Of a stretch of 36,706 nucleotides of DNA, positions 1-9,162 are shown in pieces. The first letter of the stretch is position 1; the number at the start of each line of letters is the position of its first letter. The stretch is from assembly GCA_947491825.1 (NCBI GenBank), contig CANLLM010000016.1, positions 1-36,706 on the forward strand, written 5' to 3'. The stretch is from Bacteroidota bacterium (GTDB lineage Bacteria > Bacteroidota > Bacteroidia > UKL13-3). The notes beneath the pieces are model-generated. The model searched no databases, was not told where the DNA came from, and was given only the letters and a program-made list of their open reading frames with translations. The translations under genes were made by a program, and so were the position numbers.

Positions 1-1
1 G

Positions 2-196
2 TTATGCCGAGCTATTAAATCAATGAGTATTGAAGGAATAGAAGATGTGACGATACCAAAGCCGGGATATTGCACTGTATACACCAAGCATAATGTTTCT
101 TTCACTTCACTTCAAAAGGTATTTACAATTTTAGGGGTTCACCAATGTGATATAGTGGAGAAACCTTCATACACTATTGTAGAGAACGGTTTTTAA
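2..196 (+). CDS. C-terminal fragment of an unidentified protein (5' end outside window)
   Basis: An open frame runs from the window edge to a TAA at 194-196, giving the last 64 residues of a protein that starts upstream. The fragment ends in ...YTIVENGF and contains two cysteines. I do not recognise the family. The order of predicted strands and helix (strand, strand, helix, strand) vaguely resembles a ferredoxin-like or heavy-metal-associated fold, but no CxxC motif is visible, so this is only a shape impression. An internal ATG at 23 could start a 58-residue protein, but the frame is open to the window edge, so a longer gene is more likely. No terminator hairpin is obvious after the stop. 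Confidence 0.5.
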   Translation, partial: LCRAIKSMSIEGIEDVTIPKPGYCTVYTKHNVSFTSLQKVFTILGVHQCDIVEKPSYTIVENGF

Positions 197-486
197 TTTA
201 CAATTTAATTTAGATAGCTTTTTGGGTTTAAATTGTCGCAATCGCAAACTCACCTTTACCATTCTACTTATATACCTCTTTTCAGGACTCACCGAACCAT
301 AATATATTGGCATTGCATTGTTCACTTTTTCTAACTTTTTGAGTTTTTTGGTGCTATTTTACAAAAAGTTAACATCATGTTATTTATTTTCAATTCTAGC
401 CTTCTTTAGTGGGACATTTGCTAAATAAAATGTAGCATATGTGACATTTTATTGTTTGAAAACATATTAATATTTAACAACACAAT
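197..486. other. AT-rich intergenic region, no gene seen
   Basis: This 290-base gap between the partial first gene and the signal-peptide start at 487 has stops in all frames and no clear hairpin. A TTTG at 455-458 is followed 12 bases later by TATTTAAC. That is too close and too divergent to call as a Bacteroidota promoter. I see nothing else in it. Confidence 0.5.
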
Positions 487-1582
487 ATGATGTCATTAAA
501 TTTTAGACTAAGTAAATTTACGTTTCTGATTTTATTTTTGTTAAATGGAACAAGTGGATTTTCACAAACATTTAATGCCAATTTTCAGCAAGTTAAATTC
601 GGTGGAACCGGTGTTACAATTACAAATAAAGTCGGCAGCAACAGGAGTTTCGTTTACTACACCAAGTATAGCTGCAACTACTACTTACTTTGTAGATGCA
701 ACAGCTAACGGTTGTACAACAGCAACAAGAACATCAGTAGCTGCAACAGTAAATGCAAAACCAATCACTTCTGCAATAAGCGGAAGAACTTCAGTTCATT
801 CAGATACGGTTGAAACTTACGCAGTAACGAACACAACAGGCTCATCATATGTATGGACCATATTAGGTGGTGTTAAATTAACAGGCGGAACTACCAATAG
901 CATCACCATTGATTGGGATGTAGCTTACACATCAGGTATGGTAAAAGTAATTGAAACAAACACCATAGGATGTAAAGGTGATACGGTATACAAACCAATT
1001 GTAAGTATAGTACCTGTGGAGTTCTTAAGTTTTGATGCAAAACGTGCAAACGAAAGAGTGAACCTAACATGGGTAACTGCATCAGAAATTAACAACAGCC
1101 ATTTTGAAGTAGAGCGTTCAGTAGACAACAACCGTTTCGAACAAGTAGGAACAGTAAAAGGAAACGGAACCACCTCAATGATGAATACCTACAGAATGGT
1201 AGACAACATCAAAACGATCATTAACAGCAATGCCACAACGGTTTACTACCGCTTAAAGCAAGTTGATTACGATGGTGAGTTTGCTTACACCCCAACAGTA
1301 ACGGTAAGTTTAAATGAAAAAGGATCAGCTACAGCAGTATTAAATCCAAATCCATTTAAAGATGCATTTACAGTAGAAGTAACAGAATCTGCAGCCACAA
1401 CAGCCGAAGTTTATTTACTAGATGGCAATGGCAAAATGGTACGTAATTTCAGCATGGAATTAAACAAAGGAACCACTGCTTACCAATTAACAGCATTAAA
1501 CGAGTTGAGCTCAGGCATGTACTTTGTTCGCATCATCACAGCAAGTGGTAATAGTTATACCATCAAAACAATTAAGAAATAG
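487..1582 (+). pseudogene. T9SS-type secreted surface protein, frameshifted
   Basis: Two overlapping frames together make one recognisable protein. The frame from ATG 487 encodes a signal peptide (charged start, hydrophobic run LILFLLNGTSGFSQ, likely cleavage after the Ala/Ser-Gln region) but stops at 708. The other frame, open from 545 to 1582, has no signal peptide. It carries an Ig/PKD-like segment (SIAATTTYFVDATANGC), a fibronectin-like region (PVEFLSFDAKRANERVNLTW) and a typical Type IX C-terminal sorting domain of about 80 residues ending TIKTIKK. The frames must join near 610-640, which needs a one-base shift. The N-terminal Ig domain also looks incomplete, so an internal deletion is possible. 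Either the gene is broken, repeats were collapsed, or there is a base error. If intact it would be exported through Sec and T9SS to the cell surface. ATG 545 as a true start is unlikely because it would leave a sorting domain without an export signal. Confidence 0.75.
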
Positions 1583-1604
1583 GTTATTGAATTAAACAAC
1601 AAAA

Positions 1605-1637
1605 CAAAAAAGCCGCTCCATGGAGCGGCTTTTTTTA
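1605..1637 (+). terminator. Rho-independent terminator
   Basis: A perfect 20-base palindrome at 1611-1630 (AGCCGCTCCA / TGGAGCGGCT) is followed by a run of T and preceded by a run of A. It lies 28 bases after the stop of the T9SS-type gene and can terminate in both directions. Confidence 0.92.
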
Positions 1638-1662
1638 TGCCTGTACAACAACGCTTAAAAGT

Positions 1663-1697
1663 CTGCTCGAGCTTGGTGTTGACCACAGCGTCAGCAT
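1663..1697. repeat. Intergenic direct repeat, copy 1
   Basis: This 35-base unit begins CTGCTCGAGCTTGGTG and ends GACCACAGCGTCAGCAT. It recurs at 1876-1910 with three mismatches. It has no coding potential. It looks like a member of a dispersed intergenic repeat family. Confidence 0.75.
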
Positions 1698-1804
1698 GAG
1701 CCCCGAGACAGGTAGGCTATGTGTTGGTGCTTGTATCGCGAGTAGGAATTAGCAATTGAATCAATTTTATTTATCAAATCAACTTATATTTTCTCAACAC
1801 TCCG

Positions 1805-1844
1805 CCTCTCGATACATCCCGATTTGATATCGGGATACTCGAGG
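1805..1844. repeat. Inverted repeat between the direct repeat copies
   Basis: ATCCCGAT (1816-1823) and ATCGGGAT (1829-1836) form a perfect 8-bp stem with a 5-base loop. The flanks CCTCTCG and CTCGAGG pair imperfectly. The 10-mer CCTCTCGATA at 1805-1814 is the exact reverse complement of TATCGAGAGG at 1946-1955, so the whole block can also fold over a longer distance. There is no T run, so it is not a standard terminator. Confidence 0.65.
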
Positions 1845-1875
1845 TGGCTGAGATTTTTATTTGTAAGGTTATAGC

Positions 1876-1910
1876 CTACTCGAGCTTAGTGGTGACCACA
1901 GCGTCAGCAT
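1876..1910. repeat. Intergenic direct repeat, copy 2
   Basis: Second copy of the 35-base unit at 1663-1697, on the same strand, 213 bases downstream. It is followed by a GC-rich stretch with a small CGGGC/GCCCCG hairpin at 1921-1934, and then by the distal arm TATCGAGAGG at 1946-1955. Confidence 0.75.
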
Positions 1911-2109
1911 TTGCCTCGCGCGGGCTTTGCCCCGATTACTCAGGGTATCGAGAGGAGGATTATGGAAAGCATGAAGTTTAACCCGCCCTTTTGCAACGCT
2001 GAACTTCGTTTACTATAATATTCGAAGTGGGGGCTAATTTTTATGTACATTTATCAAATTGGCTAATTAAAAGCACATTGGTTGTTGCACGAGCAGATAT
2101 TTAGTTGAA

Positions 2110-2478
2110 TTAATTCTTTATATTTAATATCGCCTCTATACTTGAAATTACTTCACTTATTTCGAATGGCTTTGTAATGTACCCATTTGCTCCTAAAGCA
2201 ATGCCTCGATTTTCATCCTCTATTTCTGTTCGTGCAGTAAGCAAAATAACAGGTATGTGTGATAAATGCGATTTTTTTATGCGTACTAAAAAGTCATATC
2301 CATCACAATTTGGCATCATTACATCGCATAAAATGAGGTCTGGTAAAACATCCATTGCTTTTACAAAGCCTTCCATACCATCTCGCGCTTTTACTATCAT
2401 ATAGCCATTAAGTTCCAGTATCTCAGCGGTATTGTCCCTTAATCTTATTTCATCATCAATTAGTAGTATTCGTTTCAT
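2110..2478 (-). CDS. Receiver-only (CheY-like) response regulator
   Basis: This 122-residue protein is a single receiver domain with all phosphorylation residues: acidic pair D8/D9 (LLIDDE), phosphoacceptor D52 (LILCDVMMP), T81 (ILLTA) and K103 (ITKPF). It has no output domain, so it should act by phosphotransfer or protein contact in the cytoplasm. It is divergent from the PAS-rich histidine kinase that starts at 2674, with 195 bases between them. The natural inference is that the kinase phosphorylates it. The start ATG (complement of 2476-2478) gives the canonical short lead-in MKRILLIDDE. Family assignment is certain; the partner is inferred. Confidence 0.93.
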   Translation of the reverse strand: MKRILLIDDEIRLRDNTAEILELNGYMIVKARDGMEGFVKAMDVLPDLILCDVMMPNCDGYDFLVRIKKSHLSHIPVILLTARTEIEDENRGIALGANGYITKPFEISEVISSIEAILNIKN

Positions 2479-2618
2479 GATGAGTATTTTATAAGTTACT
2501 TAAGTGAAGGTAATTTAAAAATACTTTAAAACTAGATACTTAGAAGTAGTTTTAAACTTTCCCAAAATATAATAAAAGTCAATGCATAAATTATAATTTA
2601 CTAATCTACAGTATTTTA

Positions 2619-2649
2619 TTTGTTAGCACAAAGCTTATGGTTAAATTTG
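2619..2649 (+). promoter_or_regulatory. Bacteroidota-type promoter for the PAS histidine kinase
   Basis: TTTG at 2619-2622 (-33 element) is followed after exactly 19 bases by TAAATTTG at 2642-2649 (-7 element). This matches the Bacteroidota primary sigma consensus TTTG / TAnnTTTG. Transcription would start near 2655, leaving a leader of about 20 bases before ATG 2674. Confidence 0.8.
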
Positions 2650-2673
2650 CAATTCTTTAATTTATAGTTAAAT

Positions 2674-5600
2674 ATGAGTTCAGCTCTTTTTAAAAATAGA
2701 CCAATACAATTACTACGCGCACTTGCCGAGTCGTCTAAACTCATGTTGAGTAATGGTTCTAGAGAGCATGTAATAGATCAGGTTCTCCCTATTTTAGGTG
2801 AAACAGCTTTAGTTGACAGGGTATATGTTTTTAAAAATATTTATACTAATGGCGTGTTAACGCATATGAATCATGAGTTTGAATGGTGTAGCGAAGGTGT
2901 AAAACCACATATTGAAAACCCTGATTTACAAAATGTACCATGGAATAATTATGAAGATTTGAAACCCATCCTAATGCAGGGTAATCAATTTAAAAGCAAC
3001 ACATCCGAGTTAACTAATGATCTATTTCGTGAAGCACTAGAAATGCAGGAGATAAAAAGTGTGTTGTTTATGCCCATTTTTACCGACTATCTTTTTTGGG
3101 GGTGGATTGGTTTTGATGATTGTAAAAATGAAAGAAATTGGGATGAGGTAGATTTAATGACACTGTCTTCGATCGCATCAAATTTGGGCGCATTCATTCA
3201 TATAAAAAAGTTAAGGAAACAGCTAGATGAGCAACACACAAAACTTGAACAACAAAAGATTTTGTATGAGGGTATAATAAATAATGTTCCTGCTGATATT
3301 GTAGTTATAGGTAATGATGGTAAATACCAGTTTGCAAGTAAAACAGCTATAAAAAATGATGAAATACGAAATTGGATTATTGGTAAAACAGATGCACAAT
3401 ATTGCGAATACCGAAATAAACCAATAGAAATTGCAGCTAAAAGAGAGGCCCAAATAAAGCTTGTAACTAACAATTTACAACCGGTAACACATGAAGAAAA
3501 ATTTGGATCTGGAATAGATGAAAAGTATTATTTAAGAATTCTTCATCCTGTATTAAATATTGATAAAAAGCTTGACTACTTGCTTGGTTATGGTATGGAT
3601 ATAACCGAACTAAAACAGCGTGATGAATTGATTTTAAAACAACATCGTGCTATTGATAATTCTCCTGCTGGTATCGCATTATTAGATGCAGAAGGCAAAT
3701 TTTATTACATGAATAAATCGCATGCCGAAATTTTCGAGTATGAAGTAGATGAGTTAATTGGTAAGCAATGGCAGGTGTTATATGATCAGGATGAAGTTGA
3801 TAAAATAAGTAATGTATACTTTCCTATTTTAGGTGAAAAGAAAACATGGAGTGGAGAGGCACAAGGAAAGACCAAGTTTGGTAAATTCATATTGCAAAAT
3901 ATTACACTAAGCATGTTTGATGATGGGGGGTTGGTGTGTATTACACGTGATATTACTGAAACCAAAAACGAATTAAATAAACTGCAAAGTGCTACCCAAC
4001 AATTAGACTTGGCAATGAAGGCCTCTAATTTAGGTATGTGGACATGGAATATTCCTTCGATGCAGGTTGTATTTACCGAGGTGGCATTAAATATGATTCA
4101 ATATAGTGCACAGGATTATCCTTTTATTAGTAAAGAAGATTGGTTGGTATTAGCGCACCCAGAAGATAGACCAATGGTTGAAAAATCACTTGAATTACAT
4201 TTTAATTCAATTCACCAAAATGATGAAAAGTTATACAATGCGGAATACAGAATTCGTAGAAAAGACGGTAAATACATTTGGGTTTTAAGTGTTGGAAAGG
4301 TAACCAAGTTTGATGAGATGGGTGCACCGATGGAAATGATTGGTTTTATGCTTGATGTTCACAAACAGAAGGAACTTGACGAGAAGGTAAAAGAAAACCA
4401 AAGACGATATAGAGATTTAGTGGAGAATTTAAAAGAGGTTATTTTCCAGGCTGATAATGAAGGTTATTGGACTTTTTTAAACCAAAGTTGGGAAGAAATA
4501 ACGGGGTTTAATATCGAAGATTCTATTGGCCAAAGAGCCAGTAAATTTATGCATAGTGATGACGTAATAAAATTCTTAAATGTACGCCAACGTCTCTATG
4601 ATGAAGGAGCAGAAAGTGTTAATGATGAAATTAGGTTTATTGATAAAAATGGCCACATTTTATGGTTTGATTTTCACGTTTCACTTCATAAGGATTTAAC
4701 CGGTAATCCAATAGGGGTAATAGGTTCGGCCGAGAATATTACTTTCCGTAAGGAGGTGTCTGCTGAGTTAGAGTTGAATCGTGAATTGTTGCAAAAAGTA
4801 ATCTCATCAATAGATGATGTTATTTGGTCATATGATATCACTAATGATAATTTGTCATACATCAGTCCATCATGCCAAAACATGACCGGATTTCATGATG
4901 AAGATTTTTATAAGAAAGTAATTGATTGGTATGATTTATTGGATGTTGAATTAGTTAGCGAATTAAAAAAGTCTGATCATGATTTACATATTGGCCTTAT
5001 CCAATCTAGAGACATGATTTATCAATTGAGTTTCGGGAACCCAGTTAAACACAAATGGGTGAGGGATCAAGCCAAACTAGTTTGCGATGAAGATGGTAAA
5101 CCTACGCGTGTTGATGGTGTTACAATTGATATCACAGACTTGATACATGCCGAACATAAATTGAAAATTAGTGAAGAGAAATACAGATTGATATCTGAGA
5201 ATATACAAGACGTTGTTTCTATCCTAGATGTAGAAGGGAAAGTGCTTTACATATCTCCATCTGCAGAGGGAGTTACGGGCTATCCTCAGGAAGAGTTATT
5301 GGAAAATAATATTTTTGAGGCTATTCATCCTGATGATCAAACTATGGTGAGAAGCTTTTTGGAAAATGTATCGAAAAGCAAAGGTGACGATAAAATTAGT
5401 TTCAGGTTTTTAAAAGCCAATGGGGAGCTAATGTGGTTAGAAACATTAGTTTCCGTGCTTTCGAGTTCTTTAAATAATAAAAATATTTTACTGCAAGCAT
5501 CTTCAAGAGATATAACACTGCGTAAAAAGGCAGAGATAGAATTAACCAAAGCGCTGCAAAAAGAAAAGGAACTTGGAGAATTGAAATCACGTTTCGTAAG

Positions 5601-6282
5601 CATGGCCTCTCATGAATTTAGAACACCACTCTCAACCATTAGGGTAGGAGCTGAGTTGATTAAAGCATACATTGAAAAGGATGAAATTGGATTAACTCCA
5701 AGAATGAATGCTAAGGTTAACGATAAACTAGAAGAAATCATGATTGATGTAGATCGTATTTCTGAGTTAATGGCCGATATATTAACTATGGGTAAAATTG
5801 AAGCTAGTAAAGTTCCTTTCAATCCTTCGGTTATTTCAATCTACAATTTCATTAATGATTACATCAATCAAGAAGCTCCCAAGCAGCTTCTTGATAAAAA
5901 GATGATTTGTAATTTGGAAGAAATAGCAGGAACTGTTGCCATTGATACTAAATTGATGAATCAGGTATTGCAGAACACCATTAGCAATGCCATTAAATAC
6001 TCTGCTGCCGATACGGCCATTGAGTTTAATTTATTTAAGTACGAACAAAACAAAGTTGTTTTCGAGGTTAAGGATATTGGTATTGGTATTCCGGAGAAGG
6101 ACTTAAGCTTCTTGTTTGAATCATTTTATAGGGCAACCAATGTTGAAAATATACCCGGAACTGGATTGGGGTTGTCAATTATGAAGTTGTTTATGGAAAT
6201 GCATGGCGGTGAAATCATTATTGATAGTGCAGTTAACTCTGGTACCTCAGTACGCCTTATTTTGCCATTGCAAAATGGCTAA
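2674..6282 (+). CDS. Soluble sensor histidine kinase with GAF-like region and six PAS domains
   Basis: This 1202-residue protein has no transmembrane segment or signal peptide, so it should sense in the cytoplasm. In order I see a GAF-like region (about 10-175), a coiled-coil stretch, then PAS-like domains at about 196-315, 323-430, 442-565, 577-695, 703-825 and 835-955, several ending in PAC-type DIT or NIT motifs. Next come HisKA with H980 (SMASHEFRTPLS) and HATPase_c with N-box N1101/N1105 (NTISNAIKYS), G1 DIGIGIP from 1134 and G2 GTGLGLS from 1162. All residues for autophosphorylation are present. There is no receiver domain, so it needs separate regulators; the receiver-only gene at 2110-2478 and the receiver-AraC gene at 6493-7236 flank it. 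Ligands or cofactors cannot be read from the sequence. Confidence 0.93.
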   Translation: MSSALFKNRPIQLLRALAESSKLMLSNGSREHVIDQVLPILGETALVDRVYVFKNIYTNGVLTHMNHEFEWCSEGVKPHIENPDLQNVPWNNYEDLKPILMQGNQFKSNTSELTNDLFREALEMQEIKSVLFMPIFTDYLFWGWIGFDDCKNERNWDEVDLMTLSSIASNLGAFIHIKKLRKQLDEQHTKLEQQKILYEGIINNVPADIVVIGNDGKYQFASKTAIKNDEIRNWIIGKTDAQYCEYRNKPIEIAAKREAQIKLVTNNLQPVTHEEKFGSGIDEKYYLRILHPVLNIDKKLDYLLGYGMDITELKQRDELILKQHRAIDNSPAGIALLDAEGKFYYMNKSHAEIFEYEVDELIGKQWQVLYDQDEVDKISNVYFPILGEKKTWSGEAQGKTKFGKFILQNITLSMFDDGGLVCITRDITETKNELNKLQSATQQLDLAMKASNLGMWTWNIPSMQVVFTEVALNMIQYSAQDYPFISKEDWLVLAHPEDRPMVEKSLELHFNSIHQNDEKLYNAEYRIRRKDGKYIWVLSVGKVTKFDEMGAPMEMIGFMLDVHKQKELDEKVKENQRRYRDLVENLKEVIFQADNEGYWTFLNQSWEEITGFNIEDSIGQRASKFMHSDDVIKFLNVRQRLYDEGAESVNDEIRFIDKNGHILWFDFHVSLHKDLTGNPIGVIGSAENITFRKEVSAELELNRELLQKVISSIDDVIWSYDITNDNLSYISPSCQNMTGFHDEDFYKKVIDWYDLLDVELVSELKKSDHDLHIGLIQSRDMIYQLSFGNPVKHKWVRDQAKLVCDEDGKPTRVDGVTIDITDLIHAEHKLKISEEKYRLISENIQDVVSILDVEGKVLYISPSAEGVTGYPQEELLENNIFEAIHPDDQTMVRSFLENVSKSKGDDKISFRFLKANGELMWLETLVSVLSSSLNNKNILLQASSRDITLRKKAEIELTKALQKEKELGELKSRFVSMASHEFRTPLSTIRVGAELIKAYIEKDEIGLTPRMNAKVNDKLEEIMIDVDRISELMADILTMGKIEASKVPFNPSVISIYNFINDYINQEAPKQLLDKKMICNLEEIAGTVAIDTKLMNQVLQNTISNAIKYSAADTAIEFNLFKYEQNKVVFEVKDIGIGIPEKDLSFLFESFYRATNVENIPGTGLGLSIMKLFMEMHGGEIIIDSAVNSGTSVRLILPLQNG

Positions 6283-6397
6283 AATGGTACTATTTTATAC
6301 TTGTTTTGTATTATTCTATACATGATGTCGGGAGGAGATTTTTTCTTTATATTCGTTATTGTAAACAAGTTTTTTGTTTTCATAGATTAGGGCTAAG

Positions 6398-6430
6398 AGC
6401 GGTACTATTTATTTAGTGCCGCTTTTTTTA
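6398..6430 (+). terminator. Terminator of the histidine kinase gene
   Basis: AGCGGTACTA (6398-6407) pairs with TAGTGCCGCT (6414-6423) with one G-T mismatch or wobble, and is followed by seven T. It lies 115 bases after the kinase stop. Confidence 0.8.
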
Positions 6431-6432
6431 TG

Positions 6433-6460
6433 AAAAAAAAGCGCATTTGATAGATGCGTT
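6433..6460 (-). terminator. Terminator of the receiver-AraC regulator gene
   Basis: Read on the minus strand, ACGCAT and ATGCGC flank a 7-base loop (6441-6459) and are followed by a run of eight T. It lies about 35 bases beyond the stop of the 6493-7236 gene. Confidence 0.75.
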
Positions 6461-6492
6461 TTACTTCTGTTAAGAAACTTATAACTTAAATG

Positions 6493-7236
6493 TTATGGAT
6501 TTTTTGAGCTGCTCTTTTTGGGGTTCTGGCCAAAGTAATCTTTATAAGACTTTGAGAAGTAAGATACACTGTTGAATCCTAAACTAAACGCAATTTCTGA
6601 TATATTGGCGTGTTGGTATTCAATCATTTGCTTAGCGCGCTCTAGTCTGTATTCACGCATAAATTGATTGGTAGATTTACCAGTTATTTGTTTTACTTTT
6701 TTGTGAATGGAAGAGGTACTAAAGTTAAGTTCCAAAGCTAACATGTATACATCAAGTTTTTCGTTTGATATGTTAGCTTCTATTATAGTTCTAAGTTTAG
6801 TTAGAAAGGTTTGATCAGATGATTCAAAAGTTTTTTTATTTGGAGTGCTGAGGGCGTTTACCATCTGACGCTTTCCTAATTCTAGCAAGTTGCTCACTTT
6901 CTGGAGTAACTCTTTACTTTCAAATGGTTTAGTAATGTAATCAACAGCGCCTGTTTCTAATCCCCTAATTCTATCAGCTAAACTACTCTTTGCCGTTAAA
7001 AAAATAATAGGAATATGTTTAAAATCGGGTTCCGCTCTCATTTTTTCAACCATAGTTATACCATCCATATCAGGCATCATAATATCAGCTACCACAATAT
7101 TGGGCTTATACTTCATTATTTTAGACAAACCATCTCTACCGTTTTCACTTGAAATGGTTTCATAATCGTAAAGTTCAAAGAGCTCAACGAGATTCTTTCT
7201 GATTCTAATATTATCTTCAACAATAGCTACAAGCAT
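6493..7236 (-). CDS. Response regulator with receiver and AraC-type DNA-binding domains
   Basis: This 247-residue protein has an N-terminal receiver (D8, phosphoacceptor D51 in VVADIMMPD, T81, K103 in ITKPF) and, from about residue 145, an AraC-family double helix-turn-helix (SNEKLDVYMLALEL..., then ISEIAFSLGFNSVSYFSKSY..FGQNPK). It is a transcription factor switched by phosphorylation. The arrangement matches the C-terminal part of Bacteroidota hybrid two-component systems, here as a separate protein. It converges on the PAS kinase, its likely partner. It lies 44 bases downstream of lepA on the same strand, so read-through from lepA is possible. Targets are unknown. Confidence 0.92.
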   Translation of the reverse strand: MLVAIVEDNIRIRKNLVELFELYDYETISSENGRDGLSKIMKYKPNIVVADIMMPDMDGITMVEKMRAEPDFKHIPIIFLTAKSSLADRIRGLETGAVDYITKPFESKELLQKVSNLLELGKRQMVNALSTPNKKTFESSDQTFLTKLRTIIEANISNEKLDVYMLALELNFSTSSIHKKVKQITGKSTNQFMREYRLERAKQMIEYQHANISEIAFSLGFNSVSYFSKSYKDYFGQNPKKSSSKNP

Positions 7237-7280
7237 GAGTAAGGTATAAAGTCAGTTTTTCGAATATATATAATATTTCC

Positions 7281-9068
7281 TTAATCCAATTTCAAAACCG
7301 CCATAAATGCGCTTTGTGGTATTTCTACACTGCCCACCTGACGCATGCGTTTTTTACCTTCTTTTTGTTTTTCCAATAGTTTACGTTTACGGCTTATATC
7401 ACCTCCGTAACATTTCGCGGTTACGTCCTTGCGCAAAGCTTTAATGGTTTCGCGGGCAATTACTTTTGCGCCAATACTGGCCTGTATAGGAATTTCAAAT
7501 TGGTGGCGGGGAATTAACTCCCTTAGTTTTTCACAAATTTTCTTACCCCAATCATAAGCTCGCTCCCTATGTATAATTGCAGATAGGGCATCTACATTAT
7601 CTTTATTTAACAAAATATCTAATTTAACTAAATCAGATATAACATAACCAATTGGATGGTAATCAAATGAAGCATATCCCTTAGATATGGTTTTTAATTT
7701 GTCAAAGAAATCAAATACCACCTCAGCCAAAGGCATGTCAAACTTTAATTCAACACGCACTGCTGTTAAGTATACTTGACTTTTTAAATTACCACGTTTA
7801 CCCAAACATAAACCCATGATAGGGCCAACAAAATCTGATGAGGTAATAATGGTTGCAGAAATAAATGGTTCTTCAACGTGATCTATGTAATTTGATTCTG
7901 GCAAATCACTTGGATTATTAACAATAATCATTTCACCTTTGTTGGTATAACTATGGTAACTAACGTTAGGCACAGTTGTTATAACCGTCATGCCAAACTC
8001 ACGTTCCAAACGTTCCTGGATAATTTCCATGTGCAACATGCCAAGAAAACCACAACGGAAACCAAAACCTAATGCTGCCGAACTCTCTGGTTCAAAAGTT
8101 AAGGATGCATCATTAAGTTGAAGTTTATACATGCTTTCACGTAACTCTTCAAAATCTTCGGTTTCAACAGGGTAAATACCCGCAAATACCATTGGCTTTA
8201 CATCCTCAAAACCATTTACACCTTCTTCGCATGGCCTTTCAGAGTGGGTTAAAGTATCACCTACTTTTACCTCACGGGCTTCTTTTATTCCAGAAATAAT
8301 GTAACCCACATCACCTGCCCTAACCTCGCTGCGAGGCTCCATAGTTAAGCGTAAAACACCTACCTCGTCAGCTAAATATTCTTTTCCTGTTGCTAAGAAT
8401 TTAACCTTATCTCCTTTTTTTATTACACCATCATGTACACGGAAGTAGGCTATAATACCGCGAAAGGAGTTGTACACAGAATCAAAAATTAATGCTTTTA
8501 AAGGGTTTTTTTCATCACCTTTTGGTGCAGGAACACGATCAACTATGGCGTGTAAAATTTCATGCACTCCTTGGCCTGTTTTTCCACTTGCACGCAGTAT
8601 ATCCTCGTACTTGCAACCAATTAAATCAATAATTTGATCGCTTACTTCCTCGGGCATGCTATGTGGTAAATCAATTTTATTCAAGATTGGAACAATCTCT
8701 AAACCTTGCTCAATGGCCAAGTATAAATTACTTATTGTTTGTGCCTGTATCCCTTGGCTAGAATCAACTATAAGTAATGCGCCATCGCATGCTGCAATGC
8801 TTCGTGAAACTTCGTAACTAAAATCTACGTGGCCTGGTGTATCAATTAAATTTAAAACATATTTTTTCCCATCACGCTCATAATTCATTTGTATCGCATG
8901 ACTTTTAATGGTAATACCGCGCTCTTTTTCCAGATCCATATCATCAAGCACCTGTGCTTCCATATCTCGCTTGCTAACAGTTTGTGTATATTCCAATAAA
9001 CGGTCGGCTAAAGTGCTTTTTCCATGATCAATATGTGCTATGATGCAAAAGTTTCTGATGTTTTCCAT
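7281..9068 (-). CDS. lepA: Elongation factor 4 (LepA), ribosome back-translocase GTPase
   Basis: The protein is 595 residues from the chosen start, the usual LepA length. It carries G1 AHIDHGKST (residues 11-19), G3 DTPGH, G4 NKID, the EF-G-like domains and the LepA-specific C-terminal region, including [15 protein letters not shown] and [20 protein letters not shown]. LepA binds ribosomes and promotes back-translocation or rescue under stress. A longer frame starts nine codons upstream at 9095, but the family begins with [19 protein letters not shown], so ATG at 9066-9068 (complement) is preferred. It sits 94 bases downstream of the trmH-family gene on the same strand, a possible operon. Confidence 0.97.
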   Translation of the reverse strand: MENIRNFCIIAHIDHGKSTLADRLLEYTQTVSKRDMEAQVLDDMDLEKERGITIKSHAIQMNYERDGKKYVLNLIDTPGHVDFSYEVSRSIAACDGALLIVDSSQGIQAQTISNLYLAIEQGLEIVPILNKIDLPHSMPEEVSDQIIDLIGCKYEDILRASGKTGQGVHEILHAIVDRVPAPKGDEKNPLKALIFDSVYNSFRGIIAYFRVHDGVIKKGDKVKFLATGKEYLADEVGVLRLTMEPRSEVRAGDVGYIISGIKEAREVKVGDTLTHSERPCEEGVNGFEDVKPMVFAGIYPVETEDFEELRESMYKLQLNDASLTFEPESSAALGFGFRCGFLGMLHMEIIQERLEREFGMTVITTVPNVSYHSYTNKGEMIIVNNPSDLPESNYIDHVEEPFISATIITSSDFVGPIMGLCLGKRGNLKSQVYLTAVRVELKFDMPLAEVVFDFFDKLKTISKGYASFDYHPIGYVISDLVKLDILLNKDNVDALSAIIHRERAYDWGKKICEKLRELIPRHQFEIPIQASIGAKVIARETIKALRKDVTAKCYGGDISRKRKLLEKQKEGKKRMRQVGSVEIPQSAFMAVLKLD

Positions 9069-9162
9069 TGCCGCGAAAATACTAAATTGTATCACTTATT
9101 TCATAGAATATCCGAGTGTTGGGTAAAAATAAACGGAACTTGAATTTGATTAGCGAAGGGGA

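Larger units (their letters stand above)
1638..2109. other. Gene-free repeat-bearing region
   Basis: No open frame of note lies between the terminator and the response regulator. The first 320 bases hold the direct and inverted repeats listed separately and are more GC-rich than the flanks. The rest, about 1960-2109, is AT-rich and I see nothing specific in it. Confidence 0.6.

Noticed and set aside
2-196. Heavy-metal-associated (HMA) domain in the first partial gene
   Set aside because: The secondary-structure order is suggestive, but there is no CxxC motif and only a fragment is visible.
545-1582. ATG 545 as the start of an intact secreted protein
   Set aside because: It would give a T9SS cargo without a signal peptide, while a good signal peptide lies in the other frame just upstream. 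Frameshift is the better explanation.
1663-1910. CRISPR-like direct repeats
   Set aside because: Only two copies, 213 bases apart, with no regular spacers and no cas genes.
6493-9068. lepA and the receiver-AraC gene as a functional pair
   Set aside because: Adjacency (44 bases, same strand) is the only link; the regulator fits better with the neighbouring kinase.
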